Assembly: GCA_023435025.1 (NCBI GenBank)
Contig: JAEYSE010000022.1
Span: 1 to 64,000, forward strand
Length of the DNA: 64,000 bases
Reading direction: 5' to 3'
DNA from: Bacillota bacterium
GTDB taxonomy: Bacteria; Bacillota; Clostridia; Christensenellales; CAG-138
Shown here: positions 55,116 through 63,389 of the stretch, in pieces
Position numbering within the stretch: the stretch's first letter is position 1
Layout of the letters: each line of letters starts with the position of its first letter
Made by a program: the position numbers and the translations under genes
The notes under the pieces: model-generated
The model's database searches: none
What the model was told of the DNA's origin: nothing
The model's input: the letters and a program-made list of their open reading frames with translations, nothing else

Positions 55116-55982
55116 ATGGCAATTCTACAGAAGAAACAGAAGAAAACGCAATGGCAGACACGTGCGCTCAGCCTGTCGGTCATTTTGATGACCGCGCTGC
55201 TTTTCGCGTGCACGCCCCAGGCGCAACCGGGAAATGTAGCGGAGCTTTCACCTACGCCGGAAACGCCCGCCATCACACCGGAACCTATCGAAACCCCGGG
55301 GCAGGGCCAAGCGAGCCCGGCGCCGTCCGGCTCAGGCTCGGATGAAATCCCCATTGAAGAGATTGACGGCGTGGCGGACCCGAACGACGTATTACCCCCC
55401 ACCCGCCCGTACGATGAATACAAGGCGCTCAACAACGATGTGATCGGCTGGATCACCGTCCCCAACACCAAAATCGATTATCCCGTCGTCCGTGCCGCGG
55501 ACAACGAATATTACCTCACCCATAATGTGGAGAAGAAAAAATCCAAGCACGGCGCAATCTTCATGGACTACCGCAACGCGGACGTGGAGCAGCGGTACCA
55601 CATCATACTCTACGGCCACAACATGAAGAACGGCACCATGTTCCATGACTTGAACAATTATAAGCAGCGCAGCTTCTTTGAAGAGAACCGTGTGATCACG
55701 TTCAACTGGGACGGCGATGAGACCAAGTGGGAAGTGTATCTCGCGTTCGTATGGCACGGAGGCCCCGTGTACTGGCATACCCGCTTCAACATTACGACGC
55801 CCGCGGAAAACTTCGCGCAGTACATGAACGATGTCGTCTCCTACATGAAATCCGAAAAGTACACCGTATATGACGATACCGTTACCATAAAGCCCACCGA
55901 TCAAGTCCTTACGCTTTCGACCTGCACGTATGAATACGACCAGTCCCGCTATGTGGTAAGCGCCAGAAGAATTCTCCCGTAA
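55116..55982 (+). CDS. srtB: Class B sortase
   Basis: A 288-aa sortase with an N-terminal hydrophobic segment ending LLFAC, a Pro/Thr/Glu-rich linker (about 45-95) and the sortase barrel. The catalytic residues are H168 (YGHNM), C270 (LSTC) and R278, with TYEYDQSRYVV typical of class B. It attaches surface proteins to the wall. I choose ATG 55116 with GGTGA upstream; ATG 55089 lacks a site. The FAC end of the hydrophobic segment could be a lipobox-like feature, which is unusual for a sortase. Confidence 0.88.
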   Translation: MAILQKKQKKTQWQTRALSLSVILMTALLFACTPQAQPGNVAELSPTPETPAITPEPIETPGQGQASPAPSGSGSDEIPIEEIDGVADPNDVLPPTRPYDEYKALNNDVIGWITVPNTKIDYPVVRAADNEYYLTHNVEKKKSKHGAIFMDYRNADVEQRYHIILYGHNMKNGTMFHDLNNYKQRSFFEENRVITFNWDGDETKWEVYLAFVWHGGPVYWHTRFNITTPAENFAQYMNDVVSYMKSEKYTVYDDTVTIKPTDQVLTLSTCTYEYDQSRYVVSARRILP

Positions 55983-56013
55983 TAACCTTGTTTTGCCTAC
56001 TACAAAAGGAATG

Positions 56014-56052
56014 AAAACCCGCTGTTTCGGCTGATGTTGAAAGGCGGGTTTT
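56014..56052 (+). terminator. Terminator of sortase gene
   Basis: AAAACCCGC pairs with GCGGGTTTT around a 21-base loop, followed by GTGTT. Moderate. Confidence 0.6.
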
Positions 56053-56128
56053 GTGTTATACTGGTAGGTGCGGACGTTATCCCTGTTTTTGGGAAGACGT
56101 CGGTACAATTTGAAATGGAGGAACATAC

Positions 56129-57253
56129 ATGCAGGACCCTCGTTTAAAGCAATTGGCCAGCCTGTTGCTCAACCACAGCATACATATCAAAGAGGGAGAG
56201 CTTTTTGGCATAAGGACCGGCTTATTGGCAAAGCCGCTTGTTAAGGAACTGATGAAGGAAGCGCATCGCATCGGCGCTGTGCCCTATGTAGATCTGGAGG
56301 ACGATGAAATCAAGCGCCTGGCGTTCGGTTTCATTGACCCGGAAAATTCGGAGCCTGCGCGCGCTGCGCTCAAAAAGCAGCTTGAATGGGAACGCGTGCT
56401 CTGGTCCCACTGGGCCGGGCAGGTGGTCATCGGCGTAGAGGAAAACGACGCGGAGCTTTCCGGCGCAAATCCGAAAGCAATGGCCATTTACAGGGAAGAA
56501 TTAAAGGAGATCCGCGATCTTCGCATCAACGAACGCCGCTGGGTCTACTTGCACTGGCCGACCATGGCTGATGCCCAGAAAGCCGGTATGTGCTACGACG
56601 ATTTCTATGAGTTCTTCCTCAACGCGGCGCTGGTGGACTATGACGAAATGGAGCGGAACATGCGGCCGCTGGTCGAACTGATGCAACGCACAGACAAGGT
56701 ACGCCTGCTGGGCAAGGGCACGGACCTCACTTTTTCCATCCGCGGCATGAACGTCATCCCCTGCGCAGGGGAAATGAATATTCCGGACGGCGAGGTGTTT
56801 ACCGCACCGCTCAGGGAGAGCGCGAACGGCGTCATCCAGTATAATACGCCGCTCATTGAGCAGGGCAAGCGCTATGACAACCCGCGCTTTGTGTTTGAAA
56901 ACGGCAAAATTGTGGAAGCATCCTGCGGCAACGATACCGTGGGACTCAACGCGCTGCTGGACACCGATGAAGGCGCACGCTACCTTGGCGAATTTGCGAT
57001 TGGCGTCAACAACGCCGTCACAAAGCCCATAGGCAATACGCTTTATGACGAAAAGATCGGCGGGTCTTTCCACCTCACGCCGGGCGCAGCGTATGATTCC
57101 GCGTTCAACGGCAACCGTTCGTTGCTGCATATGGATATCGTTTGCATGCAAGCCAATCCCTATGGCGGGGAAATCTATTTTGACGGCGTTTGCATCCGCA
57201 GGGATGGGCTGTTTACCCTGCCGGAGCTTGCGGGTTTGAACCCGAAAGGATAA
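56129..57253 (+). CDS. M29-family aminopeptidase
   Basis: A 374-aa metallo-aminopeptidase of the thermophilic aminopeptidase T/AmpS/PepS family. The C-terminal metal-binding part GGSFHLTPGAAYDSAFNGNRSLLHMDIV is diagnostic, and the N-terminal LLNHSIHIKEGELFGIR is typical. It removes N-terminal amino acids from peptides in the cytoplasm. It may be co-transcribed with the YitT gene 12 bases later. Length is slightly below the usual 400-410 aa. Confidence 0.9.
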   Translation: MQDPRLKQLASLLLNHSIHIKEGELFGIRTGLLAKPLVKELMKEAHRIGAVPYVDLEDDEIKRLAFGFIDPENSEPARAALKKQLEWERVLWSHWAGQVVIGVEENDAELSGANPKAMAIYREELKEIRDLRINERRWVYLHWPTMADAQKAGMCYDDFYEFFLNAALVDYDEMERNMRPLVELMQRTDKVRLLGKGTDLTFSIRGMNVIPCAGEMNIPDGEVFTAPLRESANGVIQYNTPLIEQGKRYDNPRFVFENGKIVEASCGNDTVGLNALLDTDEGARYLGEFAIGVNNAVTKPIGNTLYDEKIGGSFHLTPGAAYDSAFNGNRSLLHMDIVCMQANPYGGEIYFDGVCIRRDGLFTLPELAGLNPKG

Positions 57254-57265
57254 AGGGAGGCTCAT

Positions 57266-58123
57266 ATGTCCAAAGGGGCCAGACGGCTGCTCGTTGACAG
57301 CATTGCCATCATCATCGGAAGCGCGCTGACCGCGCTGGGGCTTTCGATGTTTACCGTCCCCAACAACATTGCGCCAGGCGGCGTATCCGGTATCGCGACA
57401 GCGCTTGCCGCGCTGATTCGCGTGCCGGTGGGTACCCTCACGCTTATCCTCAACGTCCCGTTGATGATCGTGGCGCTCAAGCGCCTTGGTTTTAAACCGC
57501 TTGCAAAAACGATCGTTGCCACGGTGCTGCTTTCCGTGTTTATTGACCTGTTTGCGCTTTGGTTGCCGGGGTATACCAATAACATTCTGCTAGCGGCGCT
57601 GATAGGCGGCGGCTTTATGGGCGTTGGACTGGGGTTGTTGCTGACGCGCGGCGTCAGTACGGGCGGTACCGATCTTATCGGCCTCATGCTCTTTAAAATG
57701 CGGCCGGGATTTTCCATGGGACAGCTTTTGATGGCGATTGATACGTTGGTCGTTCTGTTCGCCGTTGTGGTATTTCGTGATATTGAGGTAGCGCTCTATT
57801 CGTTTGTGGCTCTGTTCGTCACCAGCAAGACGATAGACGCCATACAGGAAGGCGTGGACCATGCAAAGGTCATCTATATCATCACCGACCGGGAAGAGGC
57901 GCTTTTAAACCGTATCGCCCATGAAATGGGGCGCGGGGTCACGGTGCTTCCCGCGCGCGGCGGGTTTTCTGGCAAGGACAAGACGGTGCTGATGACAATC
58001 GCGCGCCGAAACGAAGTCGCTTTGACGCTGCAGGCTGTGCGAATGATAGACCCGCAGGCGTTTACAATCATATCCGACGCGACAGAGGTGCATGGCGAAG
58101 GGTTTAAAGAGGGCGTAGATTAA
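57266..58123 (+). CDS. YitT-family membrane protein
   Basis: A 285-aa protein with five to six transmembrane segments and the family motif NNIAPGGVSGIATAL and TRGVSTGGTDLIG. It ends in a cytoplasmic DUF2179 domain (about 205-285, GRGVTVLPARGGFSGKDKTVL). YitT proteins are common in Firmicutes; their transport or signalling role is not well defined. It follows the M29 aminopeptidase closely. Confidence 0.9.
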   Translation: MSKGARRLLVDSIAIIIGSALTALGLSMFTVPNNIAPGGVSGIATALAALIRVPVGTLTLILNVPLMIVALKRLGFKPLAKTIVATVLLSVFIDLFALWLPGYTNNILLAALIGGGFMGVGLGLLLTRGVSTGGTDLIGLMLFKMRPGFSMGQLLMAIDTLVVLFAVVVFRDIEVALYSFVALFVTSKTIDAIQEGVDHAKVIYIITDREEALLNRIAHEMGRGVTVLPARGGFSGKDKTVLMTIARRNEVALTLQAVRMIDPQAFTIISDATEVHGEGFKEGVD

Positions 58124-58187
58124 AATCTGAACCAGACGGTCTCCCGTAAGCAGGAGATTCCGCCCCGTATCCTCAAGCAAAGGAAGG

Positions 58188-58216
58188 TGCGGGGAAACTG
58201 CGTTTCCCCGCATAAA
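58188..58216 (+). terminator. Terminator after YitT gene
   Basis: TGCGGGGAAAC-TGC-GTTTCCCCGCA, followed by TAAAATAATT. Confidence 0.65.
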
Positions 58217-58279
58217 ATAATTACCTTCGGCGCTGAAAACGCCGATACCTTGAAACCCCTAAGCAGGAAGGAGCATGCA

Positions 58280-60076
58280 ATGACTACCATTAAAGAACGG
58301 CTTTCTGCGCTACGGAAAACGATGGCGCAGAAGCACATCGGCGTGGTACTGATTCCGACTTCGGATTATCACGCCTCTGAGTATTTGGGTGAGCATTTTC
58401 AGGTAAGGCAGTATTTTTCCGGTTTCACCGGCTCGGCTGGCACGCTTGTGGTGTTGCCTGAGGAGGCCGGGCTCTGGACGGACGGGCGTTATTTTATCCA
58501 GGCGGATCTGGAATTAAAGGGCTCCGGAATCACGCTGTACCGCGAAGGGCAGCCGGACGTGCCGGAACTGGAGGATTTTCTCTATGGCAAGCTGCCCGAA
58601 GGCGCCATACTTGCGCTGGACGGGAGGATGGCGGACGCCAGTTGGTGCCTGGAACTGTCCAAAAAGCTTGCCCCTAAGAACGTAACGCTGTTGAGCGATT
58701 TTGACCCCGCGGAAGGCGTGTGGGAGGACCGGCCTCACCTTTCAGAGGAACCGGTGTTTTTGCTGCCGCCCGAGTATGCGGGCAAGAGCACGACGGAGAA
58801 GCTTGCCGATTTGCGCAAGGAACTTGAAAAGTTGGACGTGGATGCGCATGTGCTCACGACGCTCGACGATATCGCGTGGCTCTACAACTTCCGGGGCGGG
58901 GACGTTGCGTATAACCCCGTGGCGCTCGCCTATACCGCAGTGGAGCGGGAACGCGCGGTACTGTTTATTGAAAAAAAGAAGCTGAGCGCGGAGGTGTTGG
59001 AGAGGCTCGCCTCCGCCAACGTGGAAGTAAAGCCCTATGAAGATGTGTACCAATACGTCAAAGGTTTCAATAAGCTGCAGCGCGTGCTGGTTTCAAAGAA
59101 AAAAGTCAATTACGCGCTGTACTCTAAAATCGACTCGCACGCGACGGTTGTCGAAGGGGATAACCCCACCACGCATGCAAAGGCAATCAAAAACAGAACC
59201 GAGAGCGACAACTTCAGAAAAGTGCATGTGAAGGATGGAATTGCCGTTACCCGCTGGATGTATTGGATGAAAACGCGCGGCTGGGACAAGGAAATCAACG
59301 AGGTGGACGTCGCAAAACATGTGGATGCGCTTCGCATGGAACAGCCGGGCTGCCTGGGCTTAAGCTTCCCCACTATCAGCGCTTACGGTCCAAATGCTAC
59401 CATGGGGCACTACCACGCGACGGAAGCGAACTGCGCCGTGGTAAAGCCGGAAGGGCTATTCCTGCTCGATTCCGGTGGCCAGTATTACGAGGGCACCACG
59501 GATATCACCCGTACGGTTTCGGTAGGCGCAGTGACAGCGGAGCAAAAGCGCCACTTTACGCTGGTGCTCAAGGGTACGCTCCGCTTGAGCAACGTCAAGT
59601 TCCTGCACGGCCTGACCGGATTGCAGCTTGATATCCTCGCACGCGAGGCGTTGTGGGCGGAGGGGCTTGATTATAACCACGGCACCGGCCACGGCATAGG
59701 TTATGTGCTGTGTGTGCACGAAGGCCCCAACAGCTTCCGGTACCGAAACCTACCGGGCCGTATACCCCCATGCGTGTTTGAACCGGGCATGGTCACATCT
59801 GTGGAACCCGGTATGTATGTGGAAGGAAGCCACGGCATAAGATTGGAGAACCTTGTGTTGTGTGTAGAAGGGGAAAAGACGGAATACGGGCGCTTCCTGA
59901 AGTTTGAAACGCTTACGCTTGCGCCCTTTGACCTGGACGTGGTGGAAACGGAGCTGTTGAGCGCGCAGGAAAAAGAGTGGCTCAATGCCTACCACAGCCG
60001 CGTATACGAGATGATCGCCCCGCATATCCCCGAAGAAGAACGCACATGGCTCAAACAGGCCACAAGGGCGATATAA
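58280..60076 (+). CDS. Aminopeptidase P family protein (M24B)
   Basis: A 598-aa long-form Xaa-Pro aminopeptidase: two creatinase-like N-terminal domains and a pita-bread catalytic domain. The metal ligands appear in LDSGGQYYEGTTDITRT (two Asp), HGTGHGIGY (His), and the Glu residues of VEPGMYVEGSHGIRLEN. It removes an N-terminal residue before proline. I choose ATG 58280, with AAGGAG upstream; the earlier open frame crosses the terminator. Monocistronic. Confidence 0.93.
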   Translation: MTTIKERLSALRKTMAQKHIGVVLIPTSDYHASEYLGEHFQVRQYFSGFTGSAGTLVVLPEEAGLWTDGRYFIQADLELKGSGITLYREGQPDVPELEDFLYGKLPEGAILALDGRMADASWCLELSKKLAPKNVTLLSDFDPAEGVWEDRPHLSEEPVFLLPPEYAGKSTTEKLADLRKELEKLDVDAHVLTTLDDIAWLYNFRGGDVAYNPVALAYTAVERERAVLFIEKKKLSAEVLERLASANVEVKPYEDVYQYVKGFNKLQRVLVSKKKVNYALYSKIDSHATVVEGDNPTTHAKAIKNRTESDNFRKVHVKDGIAVTRWMYWMKTRGWDKEINEVDVAKHVDALRMEQPGCLGLSFPTISAYGPNATMGHYHATEANCAVVKPEGLFLLDSGGQYYEGTTDITRTVSVGAVTAEQKRHFTLVLKGTLRLSNVKFLHGLTGLQLDILAREALWAEGLDYNHGTGHGIGYVLCVHEGPNSFRYRNLPGRIPPCVFEPGMVTSVEPGMYVEGSHGIRLENLVLCVEGEKTEYGRFLKFETLTLAPFDLDVVETELLSAQEKEWLNAYHSRVYEMIAPHIPEEERTWLKQATRAI

Positions 60077-60096
60077 AGCAACTTGGATAAAAGCCA

Positions 60097-60126
60097 AAGG
60101 CCGCTGACTCAACTGTCAGCGGCCTT
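60097..60126. terminator. Bidirectional terminator
   Basis: AAGGCCGCTGAC pairs with GTCAGCGGCCTT around a six-base loop, between convergent genes. Confidence 0.8.
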
Positions 60127-60145
60127 CCTATTTGGGTTATGGTTG

Positions 60146-60894
60146 TCAACAGGTTGCCTGGACCTGGTGAAGTTTGGAGAGCCGAAAAAATCGGATTGCG
60201 GCCAGCATGGAAAACACCACCCAGGGAATGAGAGAAACGAGCGAGAAATAGACACCTATGGTTTCGACCGTAGACGGGATCAGCATAAATACGCCTGAGG
60301 ACAACCCAATCCAAGCCATCGCCTTGCTATAAAAGGCGCTTTTGAACATAGCAACGGATATCAGTATCAGGCAAATCGCGCTCAATATATAGTAGATGTC
60401 GAACGCGGTGCCTTTCCATTGGGCAATCAGCGTCTGTCCGGCGGCAAGAAGCACAGCTCGTTCCGGCTCCGAGGCGCTTAAAACAAACTGTCTGCTCAAA
60501 GAGAGCATTTCAAACGCCGGGTTGGAAGCATAATACGCTGCGGTGGCCAGTAATCCCATCAGAAGGGAGATCAGCAGCATGGACTCGTTCCTTTTCCTGA
60601 GCGACAGGTAAAAGGCAAGGTACATCAGGGCTACGATGGTATTGTTGACGATATAAACCACATCAAGATGCATCAGACCAAGAACCGTGCTGCTTTGCAG
60701 CAATTGATACCACGCGGTAACAGACTGCGGTATGGGCCATATGGCGAATACCGCAATCTGAATTGGAATAAGAACCCCATCACGATTGTCGCGATCCCGG
60801 CAGCCCGATAAAGCGGGCCCCACTTCTCAGTTTCAGCCTCGTTTTGAAGGCGGGCTTTGTCCTCTAGTGGCATGGTTTTTATACATATGTCCAT
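60146..60894 (-). pseudogene. Frameshifted DUF4386-like membrane protein
   Basis: Two minus-strand frames make one protein. The first part (from ATG 60894 or 60873) reads KWGPLYRAAGIATIVMG and then leaves the family pattern. The other frame continues as VLIPIQIAVFAIWPIPQSVTAWYQLL and on to the stop at 60146, with about six transmembrane segments. The shift lies at the G4 run near 60772-60775 on the plus-strand C run (AACCCCAT); one extra G would restore a product of about 249 aa. Either a pseudogene or a sequencing/assembly error. It neighbours FMN-binding and flavodoxin genes. Confidence 0.75.
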
Positions 60895-60906
60895 ATACGC
60901 ACCCAG

Positions 60907-61302
60907 TTAAGCCGGATTGGCGCTGAGCAGCGCGCCCTCTATGGCCTTCAATATGACCCGGCTTGAGTATGTCGCGCCCGACACGCTGTCCACCTGCAAG
61001 GATTGCGCCTCCACCACTTTGCCGGGGATTGCTTCCGCTGGAGCACCCTGCCCATTGTCGTGCCTGATAATATCGATCGATGTGATTCTGTGCGCCTTTA
61101 CCGTAACATTGACTTCCGCAGAAACGGGGAATGCGGAATAACTGCCGGAATAAACGCCATCCTGAATCGTATTAAGATCGATTTTTGTTTTTAGCGCTTC
61201 CAGGTTTGCGCTGACGCGGATGAGCACACCGTTCACGGCAAGGGCAATTGCCGCTATTGCCACAAGCACAATCGCAAGAATGACGATTCGTTGCTTTTTC
61301 AT
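60907..61302 (-). CDS. FMN-binding domain protein
   Basis: A 131-aa protein with an N-terminal membrane helix (about 5-25) and an extracytoplasmic FMN-binding domain. The motif DSVSGATYSS is the site where flavin is covalently attached to Thr in relatives such as NqrC/RnfG and urocanate-reductase partners. Near a flavodoxin gene it suggests an electron-transfer role across the membrane. The upstream gene is the flavodoxin, 30 bases away. Confidence 0.88.
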   Translation of the reverse strand: MKKQRIVILAIVLVAIAAIALAVNGVLIRVSANLEALKTKIDLNTIQDGVYSGSYSAFPVSAEVNVTVKAHRITSIDIIRHDNGQGAPAEAIPGKVVEAQSLQVDSVSGATYSSRVILKAIEGALLSANPA

Positions 61303-61332
61303 GATTCAAGGCTCCTTTTCAGCTAGCGGCGG

Positions 61333-61803
61333 TCATGCCAATACGCCAAGCTTCCCGACGACAGCGTGAATCAGCTTTTCTCGGTTCTCAGCATTGGACC
61401 AGTTGACGATTCCCGTTCCGTATACGGCTGCCCCCTTACCCCCGCAGAGCGCGAGCATCTGCTTCATGGCGCGGTTTCCGCCCATCCAGGGGTGAGGAAA
61501 TTGCTGCGTCAAAAAACACGCCGTCTTTTTCCCGCTTAAGGAGCCGATTTGGGACAGATATGCCCGCATGACCGGGGAAAGCGAAAATCCCCGCACCGGT
61601 GCGCCAAACAGAACCGCATCGTATCCGTCGATATCCGGCTTTTCCTTGAGCCTGATTTTCTGAGCATCGCCCTCTTCGTCGTTCAAAGCAGATACTTTTA
61701 AAAGGGATACCGCATGCCCGGCAGTAAGAAGCTTTTCTTTGATCTTTTGCGCTACCATCAGCGTGTTACCCGTTTGAGAGTGAACGATAATCCCGACCTT
61801 CAT
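61333..61803 (-). CDS. Flavodoxin-family protein
   Basis: A 156-aa flavodoxin-fold protein with the FMN phosphate-binding loop HSQTGNT near the N-terminus and FGAPVRGFSLSPVMRAYL near the isoalloxazine loop. It probably carries electrons or acts as a small NAD(P)H:quinone-type reductase. Co-directional with the TetR gene upstream (12 bases) and the FMN-binding gene downstream, so an operon is likely. Confidence 0.9.
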   Translation of the reverse strand: MKVGIIVHSQTGNTLMVAQKIKEKLLTAGHAVSLLKVSALNDEEGDAQKIRLKEKPDIDGYDAVLFGAPVRGFSLSPVMRAYLSQIGSLSGKKTACFLTQQFPHPWMGGNRAMKQMLALCGGKGAAVYGTGIVNWSNAENREKLIHAVVGKLGVLA

Positions 61804-61815
61804 ACTTGATTCCTC

Positions 61816-62421
61816 CTATATTTTCAATAAATAGTCCACAATCTGATCAAGGTCCCGGAATAAGTTTTTCGTGTCGCCCAGGTCGCCGTTGTTGGAGAAG
61901 CTTAATGTCAGCAGGCCGTGTATGGCGTAAATGCATGTTTTTGCCACCGCCTCGATATCCGCCGCCCGCAACCTGCCGCTTTTTACATAGCCCTGAAGCG
62001 TCTCGTTCCACATGGCGCCAATATCCGGCTCAGCAATAGCGTCAATAGAAACCTGTCTTGGCCGCTGTATCTGAAAAAAGTAGAAGAATTTGAATACGTT
62101 GGGGTTCTCCAAATAGTATTCCATATAGGTTTTGAATACGTCTTTTATGTCCATCTCCCGGAGCGTAGGTTGGAATTTTTCTTGAAATACTTCCACAAGC
62201 TCCAGAACCATATACCGTTTTGTTTCCCACAGCAACTCGTTCAGATCTTCAAAGTAGCTGTACAGCGTCGGGTATGAATACCCCGCGACATCCGCCACTT
62301 TCCTTACCGTTACGCCGTCCACCCCTTCAAGCGCAATGATTTCTTTTGCCGCCTGAAGAAAGTACAGTTTGACTCTGCTGCGTTTTCGTTCCTGTTTATC
62401 GGTTCTTATTTTTTCTTCCAT
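61816..62421 (-). CDS. TetR-family transcription regulator
   Basis: A 201-aa TetR-type regulator starting ATG 62421 with AGGGGA upstream. The helix-turn-helix is VRKVADVAGYSYPTLYSYFEDLNELL (about 40-65). It is the first gene of the flavodoxin/FMN-binding cluster, and its promoter overlaps two AACA-N-TGTT elements, so it is likely autoregulated and controls that cluster. The inducer is unknown. Confidence 0.92.
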   Translation of the reverse strand: MEEKIRTDKQERKRSRVKLYFLQAAKEIIALEGVDGVTVRKVADVAGYSYPTLYSYFEDLNELLWETKRYMVLELVEVFQEKFQPTLREMDIKDVFKTYMEYYLENPNVFKFFYFFQIQRPRQVSIDAIAEPDIGAMWNETLQGYVKSGRLRAADIEAVAKTCIYAIHGLLTLSFSNNGDLGDTKNLFRDLDQIVDYLLKI

Positions 62422-62463
62422 GCTTCCCCTGTTTGCCTCGTTTCTGCGCAAAACAATTTTTCT

Positions 62464-62491
62464 AACACTGTTTATTATTTTTAACATTGTT
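62464..62491. promoter_or_regulatory. Paired AACA-N-TGTT operators
   Basis: AACACTGTT (62464-62472) and AACATTGTT (62483-62491), 19 bases centre to centre, lie just downstream of the -10 box of the TetR promoter. Confidence 0.6.
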
Positions 62492-62520
62492 ATCATATCG
62501 GTTTGTGTTTATTTTGTCAA
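62492..62520 (-). promoter_or_regulatory. Promoter of TetR-flavodoxin cluster
   Basis: Minus-strand TTGACA (62515-62520), 17-base spacer, TATGAT (62492-62497), nearly consensus. Confidence 0.8.
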
Positions 62521-62598
62521 TGAGAAAATAAAAAAGCGGACCTGAAATTAATATCAGTTGCAGTCATCGTCGCCTATGCTTAACAGCCTATAAAAATA

Positions 62599-62629
62599 GG
62601 GCTGCCTCAGCAAAAAGCTGAAGCAGCCC
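62599..62629 (-). terminator. Terminator of surface-protein gene
   Basis: GGGCTGCcTCAGC pairs with GCTGAaGCAGCCC around AAAAA, followed on the minus strand by TATTTTTATA. Confidence 0.85.
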
Positions 62630-62654
62630 ATTATCTTAACTAGTCGCAATAACA

Positions 62655-63389
62655 TTAATCTTCTTTCTTTAGACGGTTAATCAATATCGCGCCACCAGCG
62701 AGGAGCATACTGCCTACGATCATCATTATGCCGAACAGGTTGACATCACCAGTTTGGGGTATTCCCAGAGGAATGGCTTCAGCCACACCGGTGCCTGAAC
62801 CGAGAGGAATGGCGGGATCATCAGGGTCTTCAGGATCTTCAGGATCTTCAGGATCCTCGGGATCTTCCGGGTCTTCAGGATCTTCCGGGTCTTCAGGATC
62901 TTCGGGATCTTCGGGATCTTCGGGATCTTCGGGATCAATCACATCTCCGCTTCCGAAGAAGCTTACATGGCTGATAGCCGGCTGGTTTCCACCGTTATTG
63001 AGCAGGTGCACCGAGGTGACCAAGTACGTACCAATCAGAAGCTGACCGTTTGGAATGGTATATAGCGCATACCCGTTCCCACCCTTTACAGAAAGCTGTG
63101 CAATCTGGATATCCTTCGTCACGTCAAATGAAGCGTCTTTGCCATCATTTTGAATATTAATGTTCCCAATGCCGTCGATCGAATTGCCGTCCCAGCTTCC
63201 ATTGTCCTCAAATTTACCGAGGAAATCAGCCACGCCATTATCGTTTCCAGTGTATACGTCAATCAGATTTTCATCCGTTGTCAGTAGGGTGGCGTCCGCC
63301 AAAGCAACGCTGCTGGTAAAAAACATGGCAGCAACAACGAGCAGAGCAATCAACTTTCTGCTTTTCATAATACGAGAAAACTTCCTCAT
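62655..63389 (-). CDS. Sortase-anchored surface protein with PED repeats
   Basis: A 244-aa secreted protein: a signal peptide (about 1-32, cut after ALA), a beta-rich domain (about 33-145), a run of about twelve Pro-Glu-Asp triplets, then a wall-sorting signal IPQTGD, a hydrophobic helix and the basic tail NRLKKED. The IPQTG box is an LPXTG-like sortase motif. The PED run is likely a stiff, acidic wall-spanning stalk. The class B sortase at 55116-55982 is the only sortase seen here and might anchor it, though it is not adjacent. Confidence 0.85.
   Translation of the reverse strand: MRKFSRIMKSRKLIALLVVAAMFFTSSVALADATLLTTDENLIDVYTGNDNGVADFLGKFEDNGSWDGNSIDGIGNINIQNDGKDASFDVTKDIQIAQLSVKGGNGYALYTIPNGQLLIGTYLVTSVHLLNNGGNQPAISHVSFFGSGDVIDPEDPEDPEDPEDPEDPEDPEDPEDPEDPEDPEDPEDPDDPAIPLGSGTGVAEAIPLGIPQTGDVNLFGIMMIVGSMLLAGGAILINRLKKED
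62821..62937. repeat. 9-base tandem repeat coding the PED stalk
   Basis: About thirteen imperfect copies of TCNGGATCT in phase with the reading frame. Such arrays can expand or contract in steps of one triplet of residues. Confidence 0.9.

Noticed and set aside
62821..62937. Possible CRISPR-like array
   Set aside because: The units are 9 bases with no spacers and code for PED triplets. No cas gene is present in the window.
62728..63045. Antisense frame with Gly-Ser-Ser repeats
   Set aside because: It is only the complement of the PED repeat in the surface-protein gene, which has a signal peptide and sorting signal on the other strand.
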